This document shows positions 22,510 through 35,439 of a stretch of 64,000 nt of DNA, piece after piece. This DNA is from Manihot esculenta (taxonomy: Eukaryota; Streptophyta; Magnoliopsida; Malpighiales; Euphorbiaceae): positions 8,129,001 through 8,193,000 of the forward strand of contig NC_035170.2 of the NCBI RefSeq assembly GCF_001659605.2, given 5' to 3'. A model generated the notes under the pieces. That model made no database searches. It worked only from the letters and a program-made list of their open reading frames with translations, and was not told the DNA's origin. The translations under genes and the position numbers were made by a program. The first letter of the stretch is position 1, and each line of letters opens with the position of its first letter.

Positions 22510-24798
22510 TGTAACGACCCGAAAATCGGACCGCTACCGGCGCTAGGATCCAGATCGGCTTAAGGCTGCCGGGACCCGTAGCAAGCCTAACATACATCCT
22601 GTATACCTGTTTAATCCCATACATGATCAACAATTACATAAAAATTTAAAACTTTCTCATTTATTCATTCATTCATTCATTCGCCAAGCTTAACCTGTGC
22701 ATGCACAACTAATGATCATAATCATCAACCCCACATTGGAGTCCTCATCAATGCTCCAATGGAGTAACATAATATCATGAAAGTTTGGTTAAACTTAAAC
22801 ATCATAAAACATATCATTAAAAGATCATATAACCAAAAAGGGATTAACCACATACTAGGGTCAAGCACAATTCTAAACCTCAATACTCATCATTACATTA
22901 CATAACTGTTTAATGCTTTACAATATATCATGTCCACATCTAACTATTACATAGACATAACTTTACTCTTATTGACCTCCTGGCCTATCCAGAACCTGCA
23001 TACCTGGGGGATTAGGGAAATGGGGTGAGCTACTAGAGCCCAGTGAGCAGAATAATAAAATATTTAAAATACATGCTATCATGGAATGTATCACATCACA
23101 AATAAATCACATCAAGGATGAACTTGTCACCAATAGCCCTCTACATATTCCATATTGCCAGAACGTAGAATGGGTCCTGGTCTTTCTCTTACATAACATA
23201 TCATAACATTCCAAGGTGCCAGGGACGTAGAATGGGTCTTCCTGGACTTTCTCTTACATAGTGCCAGGGACGTAGAATGGGCCTTCCTGGACTTCCATAC
23301 CATATCATCATCATATCATGACATAACATACGAGGGCTAATGGATCACTCAACATTCATCCACATCAACCACATAATATGCAATGCAACATATTCGTGAA
23401 TACTAATGCAAACACCCTAACATATCACATGGTATCCATGATGCGTGAATCATGCTGAACTATTCATTATTTACTTTAAAACGTAAAGAGTTATTCTACT
23501 CACCTTAGGCTAGCTCTGACAAGACTCTGAAGCAGCTGACTCACTGCTGGGGTCCTCGGTTCCTCGGGTCCGAACCTACATAGGTGGACTCAGATGAGGG
23601 ACCAAACATACAAGAACATGACTCTAAAATACTCCCCAAAAACCCCCTAAAACACCTCAAAAAAATCATAGAAAACATGCAAAGGAGGGCTGCACAGGGC
23701 ACTTTCGGCGGCAGGTTCGGCGGCCGAAAGGCCCTCCAGAGCCGAAAGTCATACACCTTCGGCGGCACTTTCGGCGGCCAAAGGTTTCCTCCAGAGACGA
23801 AACTCATGCATGTTCGGCGGCACCTTCGGCGGCCGAATCTCCCCTCCAAAGCCGAAAGTCCACTTTCGGGGGCAGGGTTCGGCAGCCAAAGGCTGGCCTC
23901 CACAGGCAGGTTCGGCGGCCAAAAGAGCCTTCGGCTGCCGAACCTGAGTTCTTCCCAAGGGCAGAACTCACCCTCTTACATGCATAAAAACCTCCCAATC
24001 TATTCACACATGCATTTACTTATTCTACAACAAGCAAACTCAAGCCAACAAGCATATAGGGGTCTCAAACTATCCTAAACCCCAAATACAATACATCAAA
24101 CATGCATAAACAACCCACATTGTCTATAAACACAATATAAACCTAGTCATGCATTTCTACCCCATAGATCTTCCTAAAACTTGTTTAAAATATACAAGGA
24201 AGGTCGGATCTAAGCTTACCTCTTGAAGATCGAGAGGAAAGACGATCCTAGCTTGGAGATAGGGAGAAATCAACTCTTTGGTCTCCAAGCTTCAAAACTT
24301 GCTCTTTTGCTCAAATATCTTCAAATCAAGTGAAAACTCATAAGAAAATCATGAAGATTCGAAGGAAGAAGCTCAAAATCAACAAGGGACGGCAGAGAGC
24401 TCACCTTGGTCGAAAATGGAGAGAAAAGCTCCCCCGTTTCAGACAAGGGACCCCTTTATAGGTGGCTGGCCAGGCCACTTTCGGGGGCCTAACGTGCCTC
24501 CGCATGCATGCCATGTTCGGCGGCCGAACCTGGACTTCCCTCACTTATGCCTTCGGGGGCCTAAAGCGCTCCCGAAGCGCATGCATGTTCGGCAGCCGAA
24601 CTTGAGGTTCAGCGGCCGAACCTGAGTCTTCCTCTCAAGACTATTTTCATTCAAAACTTAATTTCTTTCTTGCTTAAAACCATAAAATACATTAAAACAT
24701 TTTATAAAAACATGATTTTACCCTTCTAGAGGTTTCCGACGTTCGAGATCCCACCGGACGGTAGGAATTCCGATACCGGAGTCTAGCCGGGTATTACA
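22510..24798 (-). repeat. 5' LTR (copy D)
   Basis: 2,289 bp. It is nearly identical to copy C but has one more GTAGAATGGG-type unit (about 23246-23289) and lacks about 20 bp between two palindromes near 24515. Confidence 0.92.
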
Positions 24799-24803
24799 CA
24801 TAA

Positions 24804-25339
24804 CAACCGTCCAAAATAAGCCGTGAGCTGTCACGAGATAGGTCCACGTGGCAAGGATCTGATAAATGGAAAATATAGTCCATCTCGAGGGAAAGAAGAT
24901 CCGAACACCGTAAGACCCACTTTATCATCAAGACTCGTCTTTCCCTCGAACGGACGAGTCTCGGTACGAAGTTACCGTTAAACAGGCACAGCCCAACGTA
25001 TTCCTATTATACCTATAATCGCGGGATTGCCAACTTATTAGCTGGCAATATCGCTTATCAAACTGTCAGCCACATCACCGCTGGATAATCGAGAAATGCT
25101 ATATTTATCTGTACCTTCTTACAGTATAAAAGGAGAAGAATTATAGAAGAAAAAGTACACTATTCTCTAATACTACTCAAGTTATAAGTGATTTATTGTA
25201 TTTCTTCTATTTCTCAATTTATTGACTTGAGGGTCGAAATAGTTGCCGTAGATATCCACCATCACTTCACATTCTCTTCCTTATAGATTTTAACCAATCA
25301 CAGTTCTATTTCGACCACGTCATCAATTTAATCTCTCTA
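24804..25339 (+). repeat. 3' LTR of the outer element, main part
   Basis: It continues the LTR begun at 13230 and aligns with 5448-5990. The TATA box (CAGTATAAAAGG) is near 25121. The end is placed where similarity to the 5' LTR stops after CATCAATTTAATCTCT; the terminal CA is not preserved. Confidence 0.72.
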
Positions 25340-26542
25340 TTTTATAATTTTTTTAAAAAAATCAAGTGTATTTTATTTTTTATTTTAAATATTAAAAATA
25401 AATAAATATTAGAGATGAAAGAGGAATTAATTTAATAAATATCACAATTAATAAATCAACCTAAAAATAGCAGGTAAAATAAACTTTTATATTAATTAAA
25501 TAGAAGACGAAGAAATTTTATGTTAAAAAATCAAATTTATCCATTTTATTGTTATAACCCTAACTTGGTATACCATTTATGTAAATTACTGTCATAGCAC
25601 AATTTCAGTTGACAACTTGTTGTGAAGACTATTTGTTGTCCTTTCCTTGAGCATAATTTCAATTGATGACATGTTACCAAAAACTCGAAATCAATTCTTG
25701 TTTTAATACACTGCATTATCTTTTAGAATACTTTATAGTTACGTTTTAAACACTTTTTTAAAAGAAAGGAAAAAACGATTCTTTATTTACATTTTACTAA
25801 TGTTTTAGAATCCTTATATTTAATTTTGTAAAATTCTAATGAGCAAAATTAAATTCTCCAACAAAAAAATAAAGGATCTCAAGGATTTGAAAGGTTTGGT
25901 TTATTGATTTGAAACATGACAATAAAATCATTAATTAGCGTATAAAAATTGAATTTTTTATCCAATTGGCTAACATTCATATAAAGAAAAAAAAATTGAA
26001 GATTAGCACCAAAAGAAAACACAGCAGATGAAAACCCACAACACATCGATTCTGTAATATTGGCCTAAGATTTGCGAAGCAGCGGACAAATTAAACATGA
26101 GAACAAAAGCCGTACAAATTTTCATAAGCAAATTCACATCAATTTCTCTTTATGTTACATTACATATGACAAGTACATTGAAAATAGTAAGTAGCAAATG
26201 AAATTGCCCAGCCATATTCTGTGAACTACATCTAATACAACCACAAATATTCTTAGATTTGCTAAGAAAAACTGGTACAAAATTGTGACGACCTATGTCT
26301 GCCTGTTTGCAACCATCATCAGTTTGCCCTGAAGCCAAAAATTAGACACCATACAGAATCAGCACATTTCCAGAGCCTGAGGATGGTTTTGCCTGCCATT
26401 TGAATAATCTGGTTGATCAACAGCATCATCACATTTATGCTGTTTAGCTCTCATCATTATAATTATTTGTCCATCAATTGCAACTATCCAATTCCAGGTG
26501 CTGTAACGAGAAAAAAAGCAACCAAGCACGGATATTTGATTT
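25340..26542. other. AT-rich intergenic sequence and probable NUP1 3' UTR
   Basis: The first 700 bases are AT-rich and non-coding. From about 26100 to 26542 the base composition is more balanced, as in the adjoining gene, and probably holds its 3' UTR (minus strand). No poly-A signal was pinned down. Confidence 0.35.
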
Positions 26543-29500
26543 TCACTTCTTCCGCTGTGTTTTTCTAACTCTGACAAATTTTCTGCCAGACTTGTCACTA
26601 CCACCAGTGCCCAGTGAGAAGCTACCTCTTGCATTAAACTCGAGACTACCAGAAGCCTGGAATGGAGATTGGTTCTGTGATACTGCCAGATTTGACTGGC
26701 TTCCAAATTGAAAAGGATTTGCCCCTGAGGGAGCTGTTGAGCCAAATTGATTCCCTCCTGATGGAGCAGCAGAGCCAAATTGATTTGCCGTTGATGGAGC
26801 CGTACATCCAAAAACAAAGCTAGAAGATGGAGGTGCAACCGGTTGTTGACCAAACACAGGAACTGCAGATGTTGTGGTCTGAACTGTGTCCTCAGCCATG
26901 CTGTCCTCCATGTTCATTTGATCACTATTACCAGATGGAGATGACCCAAATGTAAAGGCAGGATTTGTGTTACCAAACACAGGCTGTGGAGGAGTAGATG
27001 CAGCAGGTGAGCTGAAGGAAAACACAGAATCAGAGGAAGCATTAGTAGATGATCCAAACATCACAGATGTGGTGCTACTGGCACTAGAAGATGAGGATGC
27101 TCCAAACGCAAACCCAGTAGAGGATGATGCAGAATTGAAAATGGGAGATTTAGGTGTTTGCCAGGTAGAACCAAATCCTGTTGACATAGAGCTAGTAGTG
27201 GAGCCAACAGTGTTGGCATCAGAAGAGGTTGAAGTCAGTCCAAAAGTAGCACCAGAACTGAACAATTTATTCATATTATTTGGAGAACTAAATAAGGAAC
27301 TTCCAGAAGAAAAGGTTGGACTTGCAGTCAACCCAAAAGGAAATGATGTAGATGAGCTAAATTGAATGGGCATGCTCTGAGTTGTAGCAGCAAGTAAAGA
27401 TCCAGCTCCAGATGCCGGAGCAGTACCAGCACTAAAGGGATTAAAACCCTGAGTTGCACTTGCAGCTGCAGTTGAAGTATTTGATCCAGCATTAAAACTA
27501 AAAATACTACTGCCAGTGATTGTAACAGAAGTGGATGTGCCACAAAAACTGCTACTTCCAGAGCTCACAACTGCAGATGATGTACCATCTAAAATATTAC
27601 TCCCTGTGCTTGTCATTGCAGTGGATGTACCTCCAAAAAGACTGCCCCCAGTGCTTGTAGTTACAGAGGATGTACTAGAAAAAGGAGCACTCACTAGATT
27701 GACAAAGTTGGTTTCCTTCTTGATTTCTGTCAATCCTACACCAGTAGTTGCTGATATCGATGAGGTGGAAGTGGATGAGGAACCAAATTTGAAAGCAGAT
27801 CCAGACTCCAAGGAAGGTGCTGAAGCAGATGCAGAAATTTTGCTAATATTGGTGGCATTTGAACTTGCAGCAATCATAGCAGGGGTAATACCACTGCTGT
27901 TATAACTGATGGATGAATTTTGGACAGAAATGTTATCAGGAACTACAGTTGGAGGGGAAGAAAATGAACGTGTAGAATCTGCAAGGGACCCATTCCCGTT
28001 GACGATTGAAGGATTGCTACCCACACCAAAAGAGATTATGCCTTGTTTTGCAAGTGATGAAGTTGAAACAGTGGAAGACAAGGTTTCATTTGAACTGAAG
28101 AAGACACCAGCCTTCAAACTGTTACAACTATCAGTTTTGTCTGATTCAGGCTCTTTTAACCCAGGCTTTGTTGCATCAACAGCATTAAAAGCAAAGCTGC
28201 AAAATAAACAAGGAAAAAAATCTAATAAGATTCCCTAGCAGAGATAATCACAATACCATAGCTTGAACAGTTATTGAAGTGAAGCATAAAGAATACGAAG
28301 AAGGAAAGGGAGAATAAACTGGTCAAGGACTCAAGGTCACAACAAGGTAACAAGAGCAATCAATTTCTTAACAGATGTGCTTACATCATTCATGGACTTC
28401 TAACACATCTATCAAATATGATTTCATACAAAATCTCAATAAGAAACATCACTTTCAGAACTGCTGTACTTGATTGGAGAGCAATATATATTTGATTCAT
28501 CAAGAACAATAGCCAAATGCATGATATTGACAATCAATTTCTTAACAGATGTGCTTACATCATTCATGGACTTCTAACACATCTATCAAATATGATTTCA
28601 TACAAAATCTCAATAAGAAACATCACTTTCGGAACTGCTGTACTTGATTGGAGAGCAATATATATTTGATTCATCAAGAACAATAGCCCAATGCATGATA
28701 TTGACAATGCTACCATTCTAAAGGGAAAGTACAAAAACAAAAAAGTACATTGTTTTTTTATTTCAGGATATGTGGTTTACTTCAAGGTTTGTAATTCAAT
28801 TTTATGTCATAATAGTACCTTGTGATATGAGTTTCATATTAATTTGGGGTTTAGAAATTATCACTGTTTGTAAATAACACGTACTACTTTGATACAAAGT
28901 AGAACCACATACCCTGAAATGAAAAAACGATGAAACCACAGAGTACCTTTTTGTACTTTTCCCTATTCTAAATGTAGTAACTGAACATCTTTTCATTGAA
29001 GTGTAACAACTCTCGTGACACCAGATTATTAAGATGCTGATTACAGTTGCTGATCCTTATACCAACTAATGTACTGATAGGGAAGTCAGTATTGAAACTA
29101 CAAGGGAAAAAAGATGAAGAGTACACATTGGATACTGTGGATCGTATTACAAGGATTATGGCCAGATTTCCTCCACGGAAGTCTCCCTTAACCAAATAGA
29201 TTGGAGGAAAAGGTGCCATTTAGATAAACAATTCCACATGTTGATTGAGCTGTAACTACAAGTACATGTTTTTTTCCAGTTACAATTAATGTTTGCAAAC
29301 AGCAGAAACAAGAAATAAGTGCATCTATACTCTGCAACACTGTGCCTTTCACTTCTCTAAGCATTACTCATGTTGACATAAGAAATATTTTCTCAACCAA
29401 CTGCATCAGATGGCTCTACACATTAAAAAGAGCAATAGCTTCTGCCCAAAAACCTCAAACAAAATAGTTATTTAATATAATGTAGAATAGCCAAAAAGCA

Positions 29501-30183
29501 GTGCCAGTCATTATCATCTTCTGAATCTACTTGTTTTAAAGAGTTAAAGAAACGGTATTTAGATTTTGTCTTAGAAAAGGATTCACAATGTTAGCTCATG
29601 GTGAAATATTGATAAATATTTACCAAATGGAATATTATCATATCTATTTTGGACAATTAATTGTTATCCAAGTTTGTTTGCTTACCTCTTGAAACCAAGA
29701 AAGGACAATTAGAAGGAAAATTGTACTTCAAACTCCATATGCACATATCATCCTTGTCCTACTGAAGTATAAAGATACTAATAAGACTATGTATTAGTAT
29801 CTTCAAACTTCATGTGCACATATCATCCTTGTCCTACTGAAGTATAAAGATACTAAAATTGCCTTTTCTGGGATTTTATATTCTTATAAATTTGTTTTGC
29901 TGAACAATATATAGCGAGAAGTATCAAAGCAAGGTCCCACTTGAATCTGTAAAAAGTACAAGTGAAGACAAACAAAGCATATGCACAAATACCAACTGAA
30001 TTATTTGATAAAATCGAGTACTGACCACTGCAAAATGATTGGGTATGTTTTGTGAGTACAAGTATGAAATTTTATGATCCAGTTTACACAATCAAATGCT
30101 TGTTTACTTTGATTGCTATCTTATTCACAGATAGAAACTCTGAGAAACTTAAATATCTTATATATATACACATACACGTATAT

Positions 30184-30245
<62 letters not shown>

Positions 30246-33200
30246 GCCAAATATATTAAAATTAAGATCTAGTTTCCTTATTGTTAAAAGTTTTTTCTCA
30301 CGAAAAATATATACAATTCTATTTTGAAGATTGTCCACCTAAATTTGCTCAAGCATCGCCCCGTGTCCAGGGTCCAAACTTTTTTAGCAGTTACTACTTT
30401 TCAAAAACTAAATGGTTAGCAATTTTGTCTGAATTTCAAAAACATTCTGGTTAAGGACCACTCAATTGATAAAATTTTATTAAAATTGCGCCAAAAGAAC
30501 TTTTTAGAGCATAAAGCAACGAACCAAAAAGACAGGGTTCAAATACCTAAAGCCAAATATACATTATTATGCCACATTGTCCATAAGGATATTCAAATAT
30601 CAATATGGATTCCATAATTATCATCTTTACTGGATAAGCACTAATGATACTAGTAAACCCATTTTAAGAGTGTGGAAATAACAGCAACAGGCACTCTCAA
30701 AAGACAATGAAAAACATGAAAAGTCACAAGAGCTAGAAAATGCTGGCTCACCTGCTTGGGCTTTCTGATCTAGGGTTTGATGTATCAAACTTTAGGCCTG
30801 TAGTCTCACTTGCAACTTGTGAATTGGAAGCAAATGTCATCTGTGGCACAACACTCCCGGTTCCAGAACTGAAATTGGATTTAGGTGGGACACCATTAGG
30901 TTCTTTCTGAGAGACAACTTTGTCCCCGAAGTTAAATATAGGAAGTGCAGCACTTGATTCATTTGGTGATGAAGCTTTATCGGATGTTACAGTTGCCTGC
31001 TTGTCTACAACAGCCTGCTGGACAGTTGCGTTGGGCAAAGGTGCAGCAGCAGGGACAGAAAATCCACTGTTCTTTTCAGTACCTGCAGAGCCACCAGAAG
31101 CTACTGGAGGATTTTGGTTGAATATGGCACTTGCTTGAGATTTAAATTGCAAAAAAGCTGCAGGCTTCTCTGATGTAATGGCCTCAGCAGAGCTGGCCTT
31201 ACTTTCAGGTAAAGCGGTATCCAGCTTCTGCTTCTCTTCCGCCAACATAGCAGATGTACTCCTATCAAAATTCTCATCATCATCAAGCTCCAGATCATCC
31301 TATAAAAGCAAGCCATCACATTAATGTGATATTATGAGAAACAATGAAGAAACTAAAGTAAAAGCAAAATGCACACTTTCCCTAAAGATACCAAATCAAC
31401 CACTCCTCTGTGACTCTTGCATTAGTATACCTCATGTGCACTCATCTGGAAAGCCCATTTCTTCTGTGTAGGGGGCTGAGCAACAGAATTCACCATAGGA
31501 AAAGATACAGTTTTTTGATCAGACACATTATTCACCAAATTTGCAGGATTTGTACCATTTACTGCAGAAGCTGACTTTTCATAAGACACAGCAAGCTTTT
31601 TATGACCATTTTCCTCAACCCTATCTTGCTTTTGAGACAGAGAGTCTCTCACATCAGGTTGTGAGGTTTCATATTTAACATCTGTCTTATTATTATCTTG
31701 AACAGTCTCCAGAAATTTCGACGAATCTACATTCTCCAGGCTTCTAAGAGCTGGTCCACGTAACATGGATGGTGACAACTTAGTAGGTGATTTCTCCCTT
31801 GATGAGACTAACATATCCAGTTGCTGCAATATCTTTGAAGCCATCTCACTGGACTTGGAGGGAACATGTGCAAAACTTGAACCATGAATACCAGTATCAC
31901 CATTTTCTACTGATCCTTCACTTGCAATAGCTAGCTTCTGGGATGATGACAGGAGCTGAGCAGAATCAGAACCAAGGCTACTTCCACGGATAGAGAGACT
32001 GCTCGAAGAAGGCAGGAGGTTAGATTTCTGACGAATTCGACGTATAGGACCTACGGATCCTATATCATTTTCCAAAACAGAACTCCTCCGCTTTAAAGCC
32101 TGCAAAAGAAAAATAAAGTAAAAGATTTACCATCTAAAATAGGTTGAGAAATCTATCAACAATATGCATTTGATTTTTGCACTTGTACCCTCTGTTTAGA
32201 TCCAGAAAATCTACTGTTCTCCCAGATGCTTGGAGATGAAAATGATGGCAGACCAAGAACATTAGTTTCACTCCCAGCACCCTAGAAATAAGCAAATTTA
32301 TGTAAATAGTCGAATCAAAAAACACCATTTGGAACACAGTTGCATTTTCCAGCACATCAACCTGAAGGGTAGAGCTTGAATGAACTCTGGAATATGGTGT
32401 TCGAGCCATGCTGTAAATAGCAGAACGGCCATGAGATCTTGGTGTCACAAAACCATTTTCAGCAGATGTAACACGACCTGAAGACCTTGGCACAACTGAC
32501 ATGATTGTGGACTTTGAAGGGACTGGTCGATCAATCTGCACGATTGAATGCTCCCCAACTGCTCGACTACTCAAACCCAGCACTGATGGGGATATTTTTG
32601 AAGGCCTGCTACCCATGTAAGCTTTTGCAAGCTCTGCAGGTGAAGCAACATCCTCATCAAGGACCTGAAGACAATTTAGCCACTAAATGTGAAACAACCA
32701 CCATAGGTTATCATTTCCATGTTTTCAGTATCCATGGCTGCATGTTCATGGAAAAATTCACAATGAAATATGCACATATACATATTTTCCATGAAACAAG
32801 CAATCATAGAAAGCATCAAAAAGCGGGCAAAGCAGAATGGAGATAAAGTGCAGATAAGTTTTCATACACTTGAACTAACATTTGGAGTGGAGATGGGGTG
32901 GCTCTCAAGTCCATTGTCCTTAATTGGGGTATGTGGAAACTCCTTCCTATCTAAGGACAAAAAACCTTCTGAAGGAATCACTTCAGACTTCTTTTCCTGA
33001 TTCCCTAGATCAGCATCAACAGTTCTTGATTGCAGCAAAGCTGTCAATCTATCAATCTCAGACCTGTGCAGTAATCAACACATGTTATACTTGGCATACA
33101 CATATGCTAAGAACACATTATTCAAAATAAACAAATTGATGTAACTGCTACATTAACATGCTTGAATTAAACAAAAATAAATAAATAAAGATTTTATGAT

Positions 33201-35246
33201 GTTTGAAGACTTAAACTATGTAACCAGGGGCCCAGTTCTCAGCAACAGTTACAGGATTTGGCCAGTCTTAAACCACCAATAATTAGAAGCAAAAACATCA
33301 GGCAAAAACAGATAACTCTGAATGTATGGTATCAAAAAGAAATATACAAAAAGCAGTGAGTTCTGATTATGCAAGATTGCAGTAAGTTGAAATGCATGAA
33401 TAATATCAATTTGAAACCAATTATGTATCTATGATGACTTGCCTTGTAAATGTCTTCTGCTTCAGAATTAGCTCTAGTTTAGTAAGCCCACCCTTGTCAA
33501 AACTGTTATCTGGATTATCAATTTCATTGGTAGCTGATCCACGTATTCCAGGTGGATCCTTTAAAAACAAATATGCAAACAGCACAAACATCTCAGTTAA
33601 ATTCATGCAGCATAACAATTAAGTAAATTCACAAGACAACAAATTCAAAGGTAAGAAACAACTAGAAAATTCTATAGAAGTAAAAAGATAGAAGAAGGAT
33701 GCAAGTTGTAACAGTGAAGAGAAAGGTCAAGTGCACCACAAGGACTTGAAAAATACAATAAAAGTATTTCTATCAGTCAAAACGAGAGTATTGTTAGACT
33801 TGGGATATAAAAGCTTACATTCAGTGCCAATTTTCATATCAAAACACAAAGACAGGTTCAACGACTACAGTTTTCACTTGAGATTGCCAAAAAGGATTTA
33901 ACCTTGTATGTCAGATTACTTTTTAGCTGCCCAAGACAACATAATGCTTTGCATTATCAAACCAAATAATAGAGCAGATAAATTTTCATAAACTAGGTCC
34001 ATAGGAAATCATCTCAAGTCATTTAATCCATGAAAAGAGAAATTCAATTCTGAATATTAAACCTCTAAAAATGATAATCAAGAGAGTCATTTTCATCAGT
34101 TCAAAGACAAATTAAAAATAGCACAGCATTCTGCAGTAGGTCCCCAAAGTCATTACTAAGAACTTATGTGCATAGGAAACAAAAATTAACTATTCCTAAA
34201 AGGAGAAGCTAATGCCTGCGCCATGGTGTATGGGCTCACCCATATGCCAAAGCCAACCATCCTTCAATTCCACCAAAGAAATGTGTCAACTTTTTCCTCA
34301 GCTAACCTTTCTTCTTAACCATAATTTAATCAATCCATCACAATGAACAATAAAGCAATTAATTAATAATACCACATTCTAAATTGTCATGCATGACAGA
34401 AGCTAGATTAAGATAAGAGGAAACACAAAACTGTTCATACTTACTTTAGGAATTGTTTCCTTCTGCTCATCAGGGGCTCCCCCATGTGCCTCTATTCAAA
34501 AAACAGGTATATGCGTCATCTAATAAAGAAGATTACTTTTACTAAAATTGACTACCTTCTTCAATTTATACAAACAATAAAAGCAAGCACTCAGCATAAT
34601 CAAGCCGGAGGGGGGGGGGGGGGGAATACCACAGCAAACATTAAACACAACAACATTAAAAAAAAAAAGCCATTTCTCAAGAACAAAAGCAAAAACAAGA
34701 AATACCTACATTAAGAAACTCTTATTCGCAATTAAAAATCCAATTGCTAAACTTTATTAAATCGACAGCTCAGTTATCTCAATTCCACTAATTACAAAAA
34801 AGCAAAAGAACTAAACCCTAAGGAAAGCAATTTCACAATGAAGTCCCCAAATGAACAAATAAGTAAACGGTTTCAAATAAAAAAATTTAAAAACTAAAAA
34901 CCAAAAAAAAAAAAAAAAGGAACGACATTAAAGTTATCAGAAAGTAGTTAAAAGATGAACCTGGCTCCGGTGGCTGAGGCGGAGGAGGGGGAGGTAGCCG
35001 TTTTCGAAACATGGAAGCAAAAAACCTGTGAGCGCTGGAAGTAATGAGCCTCTGTGCCGGATCCACCAGCTTTGATAACCAACCATTATTGTTGTTGGTA
35101 TTGCTGGCATGGCTCGGGTTTCGAATTGCAGTCGGCGGTCGATCGTACGGCGTCGCTTGGACCCTTCGAAACGGCCGCTTTCGAAACTTGCCGAAACCCC
35201 CTCCGTCTTCGTATGAATTGTCGTTGCGTTCACGAGCCGCCGCCAT
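26543..35246 (-). CDS. NUP1: Nuclear pore complex protein NUP1/Nup136 (nuclear basket), nine exons
   Basis: Exons: 35246-34961, 34491-34445, 33558-33443, 33063-32880, 32664-32362, 32281-32189, 32099-31431, 31299-30752, 28196-26543. They sum to 3,900 nt, one frame of 1,299 residues plus stop, close to Arabidopsis Nup136. Residues about 5-50 are basic (FRKRPFRRVQATPYDRPPT). Next comes WLSKLVDPAQRLITSSAHR, an amphipathic helix like the membrane-anchoring N-termini of basket nucleoporins. The last exon (residues 749-1299) is Ser/Thr/Gly-rich with some 16 FG dipeptides (FGSS, FGGT, VFGN, FVFG). The C-terminus FVRVRKTQRKK is basic. Known: the plant-specific counterpart of Nup153, involved in mRNA export with TREX-2 and in nuclear shape. 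Intron 3 has a GC donor; intron 8 is 2.55 kb. Confidence 0.92.
28357..28708. repeat. Two-copy tandem repeat in NUP1 intron 8, 174-bp unit
   Basis: Copies 28357-28530 and 28531 to about 28708 are nearly identical by eye (one visible difference is CTTTCAGAAC versus CTTTCGGAAC). Noncoding, inside the longest intron. Confidence 0.8.
29726..29865. repeat. Two-copy tandem repeat in NUP1 intron 8, 75-bp unit
   Basis: CTTCAAACTYCATRTGCACA recurs at 29726 and 29801, each followed by CATCCTTGTCCTACTGAAG. Few differences. Confidence 0.75.
30155..30245. repeat. Compound microsatellite (TA)n-(GA)n in NUP1 intron 8
   Basis: TATA/CATA mix, then a pure (TA)n run, then (GA)n to about 30244. Likely length-polymorphic. 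Confidence 0.85.
34608..34624. repeat. Poly-G run in NUP1 intron 1
   Basis: About fifteen to seventeen G in a row after CCGGA. Homopolymers like this are length-unstable and easily misread. Confidence 0.8.
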
Positions 35247-35439
35247 GGAAAAGCAAATTAGGGTTACGGCAGATAGAGAGAGAAAACTTTTTAGAGAGAG
35301 AGAATGGGGATTGGTAATTAGGGTTTCTTTATTTATTGCACAGAGAAAGAAAACAAAAAATTAAAAATAGCCAATTGGGGAAACAATAGAGAGACAAAAG
35401 CGTTGCATAAATTGCCACCTAAACTTCAATATTAGGCAG
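35247..35439 (-). promoter_or_regulatory. NUP1 upstream region / 5' UTR
   Basis: Directly upstream of the NUP1 ATG on the minus strand there is a CT-rich stretch (seen as GAGAGAGA on the plus strand, 35273-35300), common in plant 5' UTRs. No TATA box is evident. AT-rich repeat sequence takes over near 35440. Confidence 0.45.

Larger units (their letters stand above)
13240..24798 (-). mobile_element. Chromovirus-type Ty3/gypsy element with two LTRs, gag-pol deleted, hosting a CACTA element
   Basis: The element lies on the minus strand. The 5' LTR is 22510-24798, the tRNA-Met-type PBS 22494-22506, a chromodomain tail 22179-22334, the PPT 15492-15504 and the 3' LTR 13240-15491. The perfect 5-bp duplication CATAA flanks the whole (13235-13239, 24799-24803). 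Without the CACTA insertion (15593-22159) the internal region is under 450 bp, so nearly all of gag, protease, RT and integrase is gone. The LTRs are close: about nine differences in their first ~340 plus-strand bases by eye, mostly C/T or G/A. It could only have moved with proteins from an intact relative. Confidence 0.92.
5438..25339 (+). mobile_element. Outer Tat-like Ty3/gypsy retrotransposon, heavily invaded
   Basis: Two related LTRs bound the element: 5438-5990, and a 3' LTR now split into 13230-13239 and 24804 to about 25339. Both open with TGTTAYATAACAA and share blocks such as GGTCCACGTGGCAAG and CAGTATAAAAG. By eye they differ at roughly one base in six, so the insertion is old. Internal parts in order are a PBS-like site, gag remnants, a minisatellite, an antisense ORF and a purine-rich tract directly before the 3' LTR. 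I recognise no protease, RT or integrase, so it looks non-autonomous. It was invaded by the solo LTR at 8234 and the two-LTR element at 13240. No target-site duplication could be recognised; the 3' LTR terminus is eroded. Confidence 0.75.

Noticed and set aside
26967..28238. Several plus-strand ORFs of 77-132 codons opposite the last NUP1 exon
   Set aside because: Shadows of the Ser/Thr/Gly-rich FG-repeat exon; the minus frame has FG motifs, splice sites and the family C-terminus.
34887..35364. Plus-strand ORFs opposite NUP1 exon 1
   Set aside because: They overlap the conserved first exon in antisense and show no domain.
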